Shown here: positions 7,733 through 15,077 of the stretch, in pieces
How positions within the stretch are numbered: the first letter of the stretch is position 1
Layout of the letters: each line of letters begins with the position of its first letter
Origin: an uncultured Dysosmobacter sp.
GTDB lineage: Bacteria > Bacillota > Clostridia > Oscillospirales > Oscillospiraceae
DNA: 55,716 nucleotides
Direction of reading: 5' to 3'
Assembly: GCF_947631165.1 (NCBI RefSeq)
Contig: NZ_CANRKH010000020.1
Coordinates: forward strand, 1 to 55,716
Notes under the pieces: generated by a model
The model's input: the letters and a program-made list of their open reading frames with translations, nothing else
Told to the model about the DNA's origin: nothing
Database searches by the model: none
Program-made: the position numbers and the translations under genes

Positions 7733-8686
7733 TTATTTTTTCAAATCCCGATACAGGAAGGTGACGATCTGCCCCCGGGTGCAGGTGGTGTCGGGAGAGA
7801 ATGTGGTCTGGCTGGTGCCGCTGGTGACGCCGTTCTTGACGGCCCAGGCTACGGCTTGGGCGTAGTCCGCCCCGGCGGGCACATCGGTGAAGGCGCTGCC
7901 GGAGGCCGCGGGGCTGCCCGCCAGCTTCCAGAGATAGGAAACAGCCATAGCGCGGGTACAGGGGATATCCGCTTCAAACTCATCGACAATTCCCTGTTCA
8001 ACGGCCCATGCGGCGGCCTGTGCGTAGTACTGAGTGGAGGAAACAGGCTTGCCGGGTGCGGGGGAGCCCTTGGCTCGCCAGAGGAACGTCAATATCTGGG
8101 CCTCAGTGCAGGTTGCATTGGGGGAAAAGGTGGTGGCGCTGGTGCCTGCGGTAATGTTTTCCTCGATGGCCCACATCACGGCATCAGCGTAGTAGGCATC
8201 TGCTGGGACATCGGAAAAATGGGGCGTGGTTGTTGAAGGATCTGTAATATTGGGCTTGGGGGCGGGGGTGGGGTCTGCGCCGCCGTCCTGAACGATCAGG
8301 AGATAATTCCAGAAGCAATGCCCCTGATCCTCGGAGTCCACCATGACCTCAATCATATAGGTGCCGGGCTCCTTTACAGTATCCGTCTCTATCTGTCCGG
8401 TTATATTTCCCGCCGTTTGGAAATTGTCGATAGTGACCTCGTCGGGATTTTCATAGGTCATTACATACAGTCTGCTCTTGTCGTTTGCGGAGAGCCCACG
8501 GGCGCTGAAGGTCACAGGCACCACACAGGTGAAAGCAATATCGCCCTCTTTTTTTTCCACTTTTACCACATTGGTGATTGCGATGGATTCATCCTCATAG
8601 GTGTACGGCTCCGCCGCCATTACGGGGACGGTCAGCCCCAGGCAGAGGGCCAGGGCCAGCGCAAGGGATAAAAGCCTCTTCTTCAT
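7733..8686 (-). CDS. Secreted SLH-domain surface protein (317 aa)
   Basis: ATG 8686 follows AGGAGAGGAAG. The signal peptide is nearly identical to that of the downstream gene. Residues of about 25-150 form an unrecognised beta-rich ectodomain, followed by a Pro/Thr linker (DPTPAPKPNITDPSTTTPH) and three SLH modules. The last module matches the neighbour almost residue for residue, which points to duplication or gene conversion. The gene has its own promoter (8885-8913) and a long leader with a possible attenuator. Confidence 0.85.
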   Translation of the reverse strand: MKKRLLSLALALALCLGLTVPVMAAEPYTYEDESIAITNVVKVEKKEGDIAFTCVVPVTFSARGLSANDKSRLYVMTYENPDEVTIDNFQTAGNITGQIETDTVKEPGTYMIEVMVDSEDQGHCFWNYLLIVQDGGADPTPAPKPNITDPSTTTPHFSDVPADAYYADAVMWAIEENITAGTSATTFSPNATCTEAQILTFLWRAKGSPAPGKPVSSTQYYAQAAAWAVEQGIVDEFEADIPCTRAMAVSYLWKLAGSPAASGSAFTDVPAGADYAQAVAWAVKNGVTSGTSQTTFSPDTTCTRGQIVTFLYRDLKK

Positions 8687-8718
8687 GTGATTCTTCCTCT
8701 CCTTTTGATTTTGGATGT

Positions 8719-8761
8719 AAAAAAGCGCGTTCTATCCTGCCTTTGGCAGGATAGAACGCGC
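8719..8761 (-). terminator. Perfect 17-bp terminator in the leader of the SLH gene
   Basis: Perfect arms of 17 bases at 8725-8741 and 8745-8761, three-base loop, followed on the minus strand by TTTTTT. It lies only 32 bases upstream of ATG 8686 and downstream of the promoter at 8885-8913, so it either ends a short leader RNA or attenuates the SLH gene. Confidence 0.85.
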
Positions 8762-8851
8762 CTGATCCCAAACAGTATCGGTTTTAGGGCATAACCAAAC
8801 TACATAGCTATCGCTATGCTTGCTTGCTTTAGCGGTGGCACAAAACTTCAT
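8732..8851 (-). CDS. Possible 39-residue leader peptide overlapping the terminator
   Basis: The frame starts at ATG 8851 (MKFCATAKASKHSDSYVVW) and stops with TAG inside the downstream arm of the terminator. Its last codons (ARSILPKAG) form the terminator stem, the geometry expected of translation-controlled attenuation. There is no clear Shine-Dalgarno. It could instead be the tail of a decayed gene. Confidence 0.35.
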   Translation of the reverse strand: MKFCATAKASKHSDSYVVWLCPKTDTVWDQARSILPKAG

Positions 8852-8884
8852 GTTTGTCAAGCCCTTTTCCAAAAAGTTTATTTC

Positions 8885-8913
8885 ATTATAACAGATAAGG
8901 CTCCGCTTGACAA
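8885..8913 (-). promoter_or_regulatory. Promoter of the SLH gene transcript
   Basis: Minus-strand -35 TTGTCA (8913-8908), 17-base spacer, -10 TATAAT (8890-8885). Transcription would start near 8878 and give a leader of about 190 bases containing the small frame and the terminator described here. Confidence 0.7.
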
Positions 8914-8944
8914 GGCTTTTGGTGTATGCTCCGCATTTTTTAGG

Positions 8945-9051
8945 GCCGTTTCAGGCCGCGCACGAAACGGCAAGCAGGGCAAGTGTGGACACACTTGCTA
9001 TTTTTGCGCCCCGTTGGGGCCGCAAAAATGCTTGTTGGGGAGCCTCCCCAA
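8945..9051. other. Candidate origin of transfer of the host ICE
   Basis: Four perfect or near-perfect inverted repeats lie in a row just downstream of the relaxase gene: GCCGTTTC/GAAACGGC, GCAAGTGTG/CACACTTGC, TTTTTGCGCCCC/GGGG..CGCAAAAA and TTGGGGAG/CTCCCCAA. On the minus strand the second repeat is followed directly by CCTGC, similar to the nick region of MOBP systems (YCCTG/C, as in RP4). The match is short, so this is inference from position and structure. Confidence 0.45.
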
Positions 9052-9059
9052 ACCCGGCA

Positions 9060-9179
9060 CTTTGGGACTCGTCGGCACAAACTTCACTCCGCTCACTTCG
9101 GGACAAAATGTCCCAAAGTGAGCCCCGTTCCGTTGCGCCTCCTCGCCCCACAAAATCTACGATTTTGCGGGGGCCCCAT
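9060..9179. repeat. Composite ICE repeat, copy A (with 23-bp palindrome, copy 3)
   Basis: About 120 bp: CTTTGGGACTCGTCGGCACA, the palindrome at 9096-9118, then a Pro-codon-rich stretch and the hairpin CAAAATC/GATTTTG inside CCCC/GGGG. It lies in the spacer between the candidate oriT and the relaxase stop. Confidence 0.85.
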
Positions 9180-9209
9180 CGCCCAAAGTATTGTCTGCGT
9201 CACAGGCCG

Positions 9210-10637
9210 CTAACGCGCCTGTTCCTTATCGTCCCGCCCAACCGTCACGCCGAGCAGGTGATCCACGTTCCCCTTGACGGTGACGAGCTCCCGCATATCC
9301 CGCTGAGCCTGCCGGTACTCGGCATGGACGGCCTTTTTCTTTTCCGCCAGTTCACGGCGGGAGCGTTTCAATTCCTCCATCCGGGGCAGCTTAGCGCCGT
9401 CCAAAAGTTCATTGATAGAAGCCTTCGCCGCCCGGTAGGTATCAAGCTCCTCCTCATGCGCCGCCAGATACTTTTTGCTGTACCGGGCGGCCTTATAGCC
9501 GTCGAACACGGGCCGGGTCTTGGCGTAGTCCACCACGGCCCCCATGAGCGCGGAAGTCCTGGCCAGCCGCTCCTCCACGTCCCGGAGCTCCCCAGCCAGC
9601 GTGTGCGCCCGGTCAACTGCCTCGCCGGTTTTCTCCGCCAGCGCGTCATAGTCGGTCAGGCCGTTCTCTTGAAGAAATTGCAGGGCGGCGGCCATCTGTT
9701 TCAGATTGTAGAGCTTGGCCCAATGCTCATAGCCTGGGCCCTTACCCTGGGCCATGCGCTGCTGAATGTCAATGACAAGGTTGATCTTCTGCCGTGGAGC
9801 CGGGCCGCCGCCTGCGGGCGCAGGCCGGGCCGGGGCCTTGCGGTCAATGACGGCCTCCACATCCTCCGGGCCATACCCGGCCCCCAGCGTGGAGCTCCGC
9901 CAGCGGGCGGGCCGATCATAGCCGGGGAGCTTGAATGAGAGGACGCCGCCCCGCCCGTGAAGTATCTGAACGCCAGCGGCCTCCAGCAACGAGAGAAAGG
10001 CGGGGAGATCGGCGGGCCGCTGGGCAAGAGCGGTATCTATGGCTGCCCGTAGCTGTTCCTTTTGGGAGGGCCGACGATCCGCCCCCAGCCATTGACCGTA
10101 ATGCAGAAACTTTCCCTTGCTGTGCAGCCTGGGATTTTGAATGATAGACAGGTCGTGCTCCAGACACACCCTGTCGGAGAGCCGGCGCAGAGCGCGGGCA
10201 GAACCTATAAAATCCCGGTATTTACGGGTACAATCCAGCGTTGTGGAATTGTAGTAAATGTGGACGTGGGGATGGGGCCGGTCTGCGTGGGACACCACGA
10301 AAAAAGCGTGATTGCCCTTCGTCCAGCGCATAGCCAGCTCATAACCGATCTCCAGCGCCGCCTCCGGGTCAAGCTCCCCCGGCGGGAAGGACTGGCGGAT
10401 CTGATAGCACAGCACATCCGCATCCCGTTTCTGTTCCCGGCCCGTGATAGCCTTGTACTTGGCCTTGCTCAAAAGAAACTCCGCGTCGGCTGTCATGGGA
10501 TCGCACTCATAGGAGCGGATCAGAGCCCCATCCAACGTCTTTTCAGGATTTTTCCCATAGTCGAAACGGTCTTGCATGGACTCCAAAATGCTTTTGCCGC
10601 CGCTGATATGATGGGCTTTCAAATAAGTTGTGGCCGT
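9210..10637 (-). CDS. Relaxase of the host ICE (MOBP-type, MobA/VirD2-like)
   Basis: This nicks one strand at oriT and pilots it to the recipient. The N-terminal relaxase domain shows TATTYLKAHHI, the tyrosine-containing start segment, and the HPHVHIYYNSTTLD metal-binding histidine motif near residue 125, followed by CTRKYRDFIGSARALRRLSD. The C-terminus is a long coiled-coil. Start choice matters: a strong GGAGG lies eight bases before an ACG (10637-10635) where relatives, as I recall them, have ATG-Ala-Thr-Thr. The nearest ATG (10655) sits directly behind a terminator and has no ribosome site. I therefore place the start at ACG, giving 475 residues. MobC and CD1845-like genes lie upstream. 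Confidence 0.85.
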   Translation of the reverse strand, partial: TATTYLKAHHISGGKSILESMQDRFDYGKNPEKTLDGALIRSYECDPMTADAEFLLSKAKYKAITGREQKRDADVLCYQIRQSFPPGELDPEAALEIGYELAMRWTKGNHAFFVVSHADRPHPHVHIYYNSTTLDCTRKYRDFIGSARALRRLSDRVCLEHDLSIIQNPRLHSKGKFLHYGQWLGADRRPSQKEQLRAAIDTALAQRPADLPAFLSLLEAAGVQILHGRGGVLSFKLPGYDRPARWRSSTLGAGYGPEDVEAVIDRKAPARPAPAGGGPAPRQKINLVIDIQQRMAQGKGPGYEHWAKLYNLKQMAAALQFLQENGLTDYDALAEKTGEAVDRAHTLAGELRDVEERLARTSALMGAVVDYAKTRPVFDGYKAARYSKKYLAAHEEELDTYRAAKASINELLDGAKLPRMEELKRSRRELAEKKKAVHAEYRQAQRDMRELVTVKGNVDHLLGVTVGRDDKEQAR

Positions 10638-10655
10638 GGGCCTCACCTCCTCCAT

Positions 10656-10690
10656 ACAGAAAGGGCCGGGCGGTAGCTGCCGCCCGGCCC
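10656..10690 (-). terminator. Terminator or attenuator directly before the relaxase
   Basis: Minus-strand arms GGGCCGGGCGG/CCGCCCGGCCC with a six-base loop, followed by TTTCTGT. It would reduce read-through from the CD1845-like gene into the relaxase. Confidence 0.65.
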
Positions 10691-10695
10691 GTCCA

Positions 10696-10718
10696 CTTCG
10701 GGACAAAGTGTCCCAAAG
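10696..10718. repeat. ICE 23-bp palindrome, copy 4
   Basis: Reads CTTCGGGACA-AAG-TGTCCCAAAG, between the CD1845-like stop and the relaxase terminator. Confidence 0.85.
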
Positions 10719-10732
10719 CTCCAATACTTATT

Positions 10733-11026
10733 TCACGCCATGATGTAGCCCCACATGGAGCCGCACAGCCCACCCAGGCCGTCCAGCAGGAGCTCCGCCA
10801 GAAGCGGCAGGCCAACGGGGGAAATGCAGAACGCCGTCACAAGGCCCCGTATGCCCCATGCGGTATCACCCTGCACGAACAGGGAGAACAGAGCGCACAG
10901 CACGAACAGGCTGCACAGGATATTCAGGATTGTGCCCGCTATCCCGTTCAGAAATGACAGCACCGCCACAGCCAGCGAGAGCGCCGCCGCAACAGGAAAA
11001 GCAAGGATTTTTAGAATGATACGCAT
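10733..11026 (-). CDS. CD1845-family small membrane protein (97 aa)
   Basis: ATG 11026 (MRIILKILAFPVAAALSLAV) follows a GGAGGTG site. Three hydrophobic segments (about residues 5-25, 33-53, 63-88) predict a small integral membrane protein. Its size, composition and place between relaxase and MobC match the CD1845-type proteins conserved in Clostridia ICEs. Its role in conjugation is unknown. Confidence 0.75.
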   Translation of the reverse strand: MRIILKILAFPVAAALSLAVAVLSFLNGIAGTILNILCSLFVLCALFSLFVQGDTAWGIRGLVTAFCISPVGLPLLAELLLDGLGGLCGSMWGYIMA

Positions 11027-11124
11027 AGAAACACCTCCCAAAAGTATTGAAAACGCAGGACTTTCCCTACCTATATTATACCTCTGCCGGGAGGGACAGA
11101 CAAGGATGCCTCCGGCCTTTGCCG

Positions 11125-11254
11125 CTTCGGGACTCGTCGGCACAAACTTCACTCCGCTCACTTCGGGACAAAATGTCCCAAAGCTCGCCCCGTTCCGTTG
11201 CGCCTCCTCGCCCCACAAAGTCTACCGACTTTGCGGGGGCCCCATGTCCCGAAG
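11125..11254. repeat. Composite ICE repeat, copy B (with 23-bp palindrome, copy 5)
   Basis: About 130 bp bounded by inverted CTTCGGGAC and GTCCCGAAG. It contains the complete palindrome at 11161-11183 and the hairpin CAAAGTC/GACTTTG inside CCCC/GGGG. It fills the spacer between MobC and the CD1845-like gene. Confidence 0.85.
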
Positions 11255-11293
11255 TCGCAAAGGCCGGGGAGCGGCGTACCGCTCCCCGGCAGG

Positions 11294-11644
11294 TCAGAGG
11301 GCCACGATCTCGGACAGCTTTTTCAGCAGGTCGGAGAGCGGCCCCCACAGGTCAGCATAATCTTTTTGCAGGGTCTTGATGTCATTGGGGTAAATCCCGC
11401 CGTAGGTGTTGGCCTGGATTGCCACCTGATTGAGATTGTTGGAGCACCGCCTTTGCAGGGAGACAAGCTCCCGGACGGGCGAGAGGTCAACGTGGAGCAC
11501 ATACCCATTGAGGGCCATTTTTCGCATATAGGCCCCCATGTTGCGGACGCCCGCCTCGGCCATGCGCTCCCGGATCAGGGCTTGCTCCTCCTCGGACACC
11601 ATGACGTGCAGATGGATCGGGCGGCGGCGTTTCTTTCCGTCCAT
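11294..11644 (-). CDS. mobC: MobC-like relaxosome accessory protein (116 aa)
   Basis: A small basic DNA-binding protein that helps the relaxase open oriT. ATG 11644 (MDGKKRRRPIHLHVMVSEEE) lies two bases after the stop of the upstream gene, so translation is probably coupled. A ribbon-helix-helix-type N-terminus is followed by the MobC signature region (SPVRELVSLQRRCSNNLNQVAIQAN, written here as two overlapping motifs: LVSLQRRCSNNLNQVA and NQVAIQAN). It is consistent with the MOBP relaxase downstream. Confidence 0.85.
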   Translation of the reverse strand: MDGKKRRRPIHLHVMVSEEEQALIRERMAEAGVRNMGAYMRKMALNGYVLHVDLSPVRELVSLQRRCSNNLNQVAIQANTYGGIYPNDIKTLQKDYADLWGPLSDLLKKLSEIVAL

Positions 11645-11646
11645 AC

Positions 11647-12435
11647 CTATCTGTTGTCCTTGTCGGGAGCTTCCCTGCCGGGGGCAGCCCGGCCCTGGTG
11701 CTTCTGGGCCAGCCTTTGGGCCTCCTTCATCTGCTCGGAAATGGGAGCAGGCTTCACCCGGCCCCGCTGACGTTTGGCAGCTATGGACACTTCCACGCTT
11801 TCCGCAGCGGCGGCCAGCTTCTCCGGGGAAACATACTCTTTCAGCACATAACAACCAAAGTCAGGATAAAACCACGTCAACCGTTTTTGATCGGGAATGT
11901 GCCGGGCTTCCTCCCATTGACCTACGGTTTGCGTCTGCTCTTCCATGATCCGCCGCAGGTCGGGATTATCACGGGAGGGACGGAGCTCGTAATCCTGCAT
12001 CTCCTTATCCGCTAAAGGCTTGGTGTAGGTGAGATGGCCCCACGCCAGCCTTGTTTCATTTTCCACAGGGATGCGTTTGTCATAGTTCACGATTTCGTCT
12101 GGGGCATTGTGCGGGAGCTTTGGGAACGTGCCGATGTCCACGGGCCGCTGGGTGGAGTAATACTTATAAAGGCCGGGGGCTTCGGTTTGCACCACCTGAG
12201 CCTTATAGGGAAAATCGTGCTGATACTCGTACACACGCTTGTCAAAATCCTTTTGGGCGGCGTCCCCATCGGGGCCATAATGCCCCCACTCATAATCCCG
12301 TCTGCCATCCTCGCGCTGGGTAAACATCCATGTCACATAGGGATCAGGGGCCGTGGGACTGTGGCCCAGCGCCACGCCCCGGCCATTATCGAACAGGACA
12401 GCCCTCTCGATGACGTATCCTTGATTTTTGTCCAT
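11647..12435 (-). CDS. Conserved-looking ICE protein of unknown function (262 aa)
   Basis: ATG 12435 (MDKNQGYVIERAVLFDNGRG) follows AGGAGGG. The protein is soluble, with aromatic-rich beta segments (YVTWMF, DYEWGHYG, WGHLTYTKPL) and a basic helical tail (KRQRGRVKPAPISEQMKEAQ). I do not recognise a named domain. Position between MobC and another accessory gene suggests a role in DNA processing or defence evasion, but this is only from context. Confidence 0.65.
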   Translation of the reverse strand: MDKNQGYVIERAVLFDNGRGVALGHSPTAPDPYVTWMFTQREDGRRDYEWGHYGPDGDAAQKDFDKRVYEYQHDFPYKAQVVQTEAPGLYKYYSTQRPVDIGTFPKLPHNAPDEIVNYDKRIPVENETRLAWGHLTYTKPLADKEMQDYELRPSRDNPDLRRIMEEQTQTVGQWEEARHIPDQKRLTWFYPDFGCYVLKEYVSPEKLAAAAESVEVSIAAKRQRGRVKPAPISEQMKEAQRLAQKHQGRAAPGREAPDKDNR

Positions 12436-12445
12436 ATACCCTCCT

Positions 12446-13411
12446 TTATCTGTCGCCCTTGTCGGGGCCGGAACGTTCCTGTCGGCGGTTATACGGCTGG
12501 AGTGCGGAAATGCTCCCGCCGCCCTCCGGCCTGATAAAGCTGATCCGATCCGCCACATAGATGGCGTTTTTCGTAAGCTGCCGCTGCCACGCACCCTGGG
12601 ACGGGGCCCAGCGGAAACCGCCGCTTTTCAGTTCCCGGCGCTGCTCCACGGTGGGCTTTTCGTCAAAGAACAGTTGCAGCCGGTTCTCTCCCTCGTTCAC
12701 CTCGGCCCTGCCGCCCGGAAACTCCCAGCCCACAAACTCGGCCCGGTTTTTCAGGTCGGAAATGCGCTGCTCTATTCGGTGAATGTTGGCGTTGTTGTTG
12801 GAGAGCAGATAGGACGGATAGGGCACCGGGTCTTTCCGCCAGTCACGGGCCATAGACGCCTGGAGCTCCCCGACAGCATCCGGGGGCAGGCCGGGGAAGC
12901 CCTCCAGCGTCTTGTGCTTGCGGTAATAGGCGTTTACAGCCTTCATATGCTCTTGATCGGCCTTCAGCCCCGCCAGCTTTGCCTCCAGTTTCTCAACGGC
13001 GTGAATATCATCGGCGCTGATCCCGCCCATACCCACAGACTTGATCTTATCCAAAAGCCCCTGAATTTCCATATACTCGCCCATGTTGCGGTCACGGGCG
13101 GCGTTCTGCTTGTGCTTTTTCTGAACGGGGAAATTAGAGCCCCCGGCAATCAGGATAGAGGGTACGCGGGCGTCAATGACGTTGGCCTCGTTCAGATTGG
13201 CGGCCAGCTTGCGGGCATAGCGGTCAACCAGCGCGTCGATCTTCTCATGGTACATGGGATCGACACGGGCCTTCTGACGCTCGGCCAGAGCATACGCCTC
13301 GTCCACCATCGCCTGATACCCCGCCGTGGCGGAGCCGGGGGCGTAGTCGGAAAAGCTGTTCATATCCTTGGCCTGCTTCGCCGCCGCCTCGTCGATTTCA
13401 TAATATTTCAG
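12446..13411 (-). CDS. ICE accessory protein with apparent CTG start (321 aa)
   Basis: The frame shows a perfect AAGGAGG seven bases before CTG (13411-13409), giving KYYEIDEAAAKQAKDMNSFS. Relatives that I recall start with Met at this place. No ATG, GTG or TTG lies at a suitable distance. The middle is helical (DRYARKLAANLNEA, EKLEAKLAGLKADQEHMKA). The C-terminus (ENRLQLFFDEKPTVEQRREL through GFRWAPSQGAWQRQLT) is a module seen in several phage and ICE proteins. Function unknown. Confidence 0.65.
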   Translation of the reverse strand: MKYYEIDEAAAKQAKDMNSFSDYAPGSATAGYQAMVDEAYALAERQKARVDPMYHEKIDALVDRYARKLAANLNEANVIDARVPSILIAGGSNFPVQKKHKQNAARDRNMGEYMEIQGLLDKIKSVGMGGISADDIHAVEKLEAKLAGLKADQEHMKAVNAYYRKHKTLEGFPGLPPDAVGELQASMARDWRKDPVPYPSYLLSNNNANIHRIEQRISDLKNRAEFVGWEFPGGRAEVNEGENRLQLFFDEKPTVEQRRELKSGGFRWAPSQGAWQRQLTKNAIYVADRISFIRPEGGGSISALQPYNRRQERSGPDKGDR

Positions 13412-13442
13412 AATAATACCTCCTTGCAAAGATGGGCCGCCG

Positions 13443-13465
13443 CTTCGGGACACTTTGTCCCAAAG
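13443..13465. repeat. ICE 23-bp palindrome, copy 6
   Basis: Reads CTTCGGGACA-CTT-TGTCCCAAAG and is extended on both sides by GCCGCCG/CGGCGGC to about 37 bp. It lies 32 bases upstream of the CTG-start gene. The rest of the spacer to 13579 shows no gene. Confidence 0.85.
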
Positions 13466-13579
13466 CGGCGGCCTAAAATGTGGAACGTATCAGGGCAAAA
13501 ACCGGGCAGGACGATAAATCATACGGCACACCCGGTTTTGCGTCTTGAAAAACCTTGTAATATCAGGGGTTTCCGGGGC

Positions 13580-13951
13580 CTAATTTTCCACAGTCCAGCC
13601 CCGCTTTTTCCTCATGTGCGCCCGCTTCTGCTCCCGAAGCGCCGCCTTGCGACAGGCCGGGGAACAGTACCGCTGCCGCCCATTTCGAGGGACGGGCCGC
13701 CCGCAGACCGGGCAGGGCCGGGAAGATACCGGCCCCTGGGTAAGCAGGGCGGCCTCCAGCGCCGGATCAAGGGGCAGCACCGACTCCCGGAAATAGCGGC
13801 AATAAGCCCCCGTCCAGCATTTCCCCAGCATATAACACTCACAGTCCAGCGGCAGGCAGCCATACTCCCGGTCATAGTTGGCGCACCAGCGCGTCACCAG
13901 CGCCCGGATCGCCGCCCTTTCCTCACGGGTCAATTCACGGGACTCCTCCAA
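13580..13951 (-). CDS. Cysteine-rich VLP-domain protein (123 aa)
   Basis: TTG 13951 is seven bases behind GGGAGG; an in-frame GTG further upstream overlaps that site. The protein carries the Cys-rich region (CANYDREYGCLPLDCECYML), the VLP motif (ESVLPLDPALEAALL) and a C-terminal zinc ribbon (CPVCGRPVP..RYCSPACRKAA). Two paralogues occur in IME1 and IME2. The family is common in Clostridia mobile elements, and its function is unknown. Confidence 0.8.
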   Translation of the reverse strand: MEESRELTREERAAIRALVTRWCANYDREYGCLPLDCECYMLGKCWTGAYCRYFRESVLPLDPALEAALLTQGPVSSRPCPVCGRPVPRNGRQRYCSPACRKAALREQKRAHMRKKRGWTVEN

Positions 13952-13955
13952 AGCG

Positions 13956-14099
13956 TCACCTCCCACGGGGAAAGTCTTTCAGCAGTTCCCGGTAACAGGA
14001 CACACAGCGGATGCCCCGCCAGTAGGGACAGCCGGAGCAGCGGGAGCCCCTGGGGGCCCCCGTCTGCTCCGGCGCTTCTTTGCTGGGCGGTTTTTTCAT
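13956..14099 (-). CDS. Small cysteine-rich ICE protein (47 aa)
   Basis: ATG 14099 starts MKKPPSKEAPEQTGAPRGSR followed by CSGCPYWRGIRCVSC, a four-cysteine motif likely to bind zinc. Its stop overlaps the ribosome binding site of the VLP gene, implying coupling. It is short but packed between two genes in the same direction. Function unknown. Confidence 0.6.
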   Translation of the reverse strand: MKKPPSKEAPEQTGAPRGSRCSGCPYWRGIRCVSCYRELLKDFPRGR

Positions 14100-14128
14100 T
14101 TCACGCTCATAAAGGCTGGCGGTAAAAT

Positions 14129-14806
14129 TCATTCACCGTCCCCCTCGTCCCAAGGCGGGGTATCGTCGTACCCGTCCTCAAAGCTGGGCTCCGGCCCGTC
14201 GGGGTAATCATCCTCCTCCAGATCGGCGGCCCGCTGCTGCTTGGGCCGGTAAATCTTGAAGTACCAGCCAGCCCCGCCGCCGATCACCACCACAGCCAGC
14301 GCCAGCAGGAGCGTACCCATGCCGCCGTTGCTTTTTTCCGGCTCAGGCTCCGGCTCCACATCGGGGGTGGGGGCCGGTTCCGGCTCCGGCGTGACGGCAG
14401 GGGCCGGGGCCTCCTCCTTGCCGGGCTCGGCAAGAGCCATCAGGTCGTCCACGGTAACGGTATTGAGGAAATACACGTTTTCACCGCTTTTCTGGCGGTC
14501 AATGACGAGATAGAACACAGACTCGTCCGCCGTGGTAATGGTGAAAAACTCCTTGCCCTCTTCGCCGGTGGCATTGTCCAACAGCGTGCCCTGGCCATCC
14601 GGGGTCAGGGGATTAACCGGGGTCAGGCCCTCCCGCGTCGGCTCCACCGTGGGGGCCGGGGTGGGCTCGGTAGTCTGCACCGGCTCCTTCGTCACGGTTT
14701 CCACGTCCTCCCATGCCTCGCCGCCGCTGGCGTAGGCCGGGAACGTAAAGCCGCATAAAAGAACGACGGCGCACAGCGCCGCCGTCAGATACCGCAGTTT
14801 TCTCAT
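14129..14806 (-). CDS. CD1107-family mobile element protein (DUF4366-like, 225 aa)
   Basis: A signal peptide (MRKLRYLTAALCAVVLLCGF, cleavage near AYA-S) is followed by a Thr/Pro/Glu-rich spacer, a compact domain (FFTITTADESVFYLVIDRQK) at about residues 85-120, a Pro/Glu repeat linker, one membrane segment (GTLLLALAVVVIGGGAGWYF) and an acidic cytoplasmic tail. This is the layout of CD1107-type envelope proteins of CTn4-like ICEs, thought to belong to the transfer apparatus. It overlaps the DUF4315 gene by four bases. Confidence 0.85.
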   Translation of the reverse strand: MRKLRYLTAALCAVVLLCGFTFPAYASGGEAWEDVETVTKEPVQTTEPTPAPTVEPTREGLTPVNPLTPDGQGTLLDNATGEEGKEFFTITTADESVFYLVIDRQKSGENVYFLNTVTVDDLMALAEPGKEEAPAPAVTPEPEPAPTPDVEPEPEPEKSNGGMGTLLLALAVVVIGGGAGWYFKIYRPKQQRAADLEEDDYPDGPEPSFEDGYDDTPPWDEGDGE

Positions 14807-15060
14807 TCAGGCATATCCTCCTTTTCCGGGGCCTCGGACTTCGGGACACTTTGTCCCAAAGCTCCGGCCTTCATGGTCTGGAGCAGGCCGGGGAGCTCGT
14901 CAAGGGAGATATTCATGCCCCGCACGATGTCAACGATCTCTTCATTTTGCGCCTCCCGGTGCTTTTGCTCCAATTCCTTCAGCTTGGTCTGCTGGTCGCT
15001 GATCTTGGCCTTGACCTTTTCCATCTCAGCCTGGATCTTCGCGCTTTTGCTGATTGCCAT
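14803..15060 (-). CDS. DUF4315-family ICE protein (85 aa)
   Basis: ATG 15060 begins MAISKSAKIQAEMEKVKAKI, a coiled-coil, followed by a short domain (EEIVDIVRGMNISLDELPGL). The C-terminal ALGQSVPKSE is encoded by the ICE palindrome (copy 7), so the repeat has been absorbed into the coding sequence near the end of the gene. Neighbours are CD1107-like and C40 peptidase genes, as in other ICEs of this type. Confidence 0.8.
   Translation of the reverse strand: MAISKSAKIQAEMEKVKAKISDQQTKLKELEQKHREAQNEEIVDIVRGMNISLDELPGLLQTMKAGALGQSVPKSEAPEKEDMPE
14839..14861. repeat. ICE 23-bp palindrome, copy 7 (in coding sequence)
   Basis: Reads CTTCGGGACA-CTT-TGTCCCAAAG. It encodes LGQSVPK on the minus strand near the C-terminus of the DUF4315 protein. 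Confidence 0.85.
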
Positions 15061-15077
15061 AGGTTGTCAGTCCTCCT

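Noticed and set aside
8719..8878. Known riboswitch in the SLH leader
   Set aside because: I could not match the leader to any riboswitch core that I know; only the terminator and the small frame are supported.
12428..14125. Long plus-strand open frame (about 565 codons)
   Set aside because: It lies opposite well-supported minus-strand genes, has no ribosome site or recognisable domain, and reflects high GC codon bias. The same holds for long plus-strand frames at 6449-7486, 16116-17408, 18442-19131 and 46857-48431.
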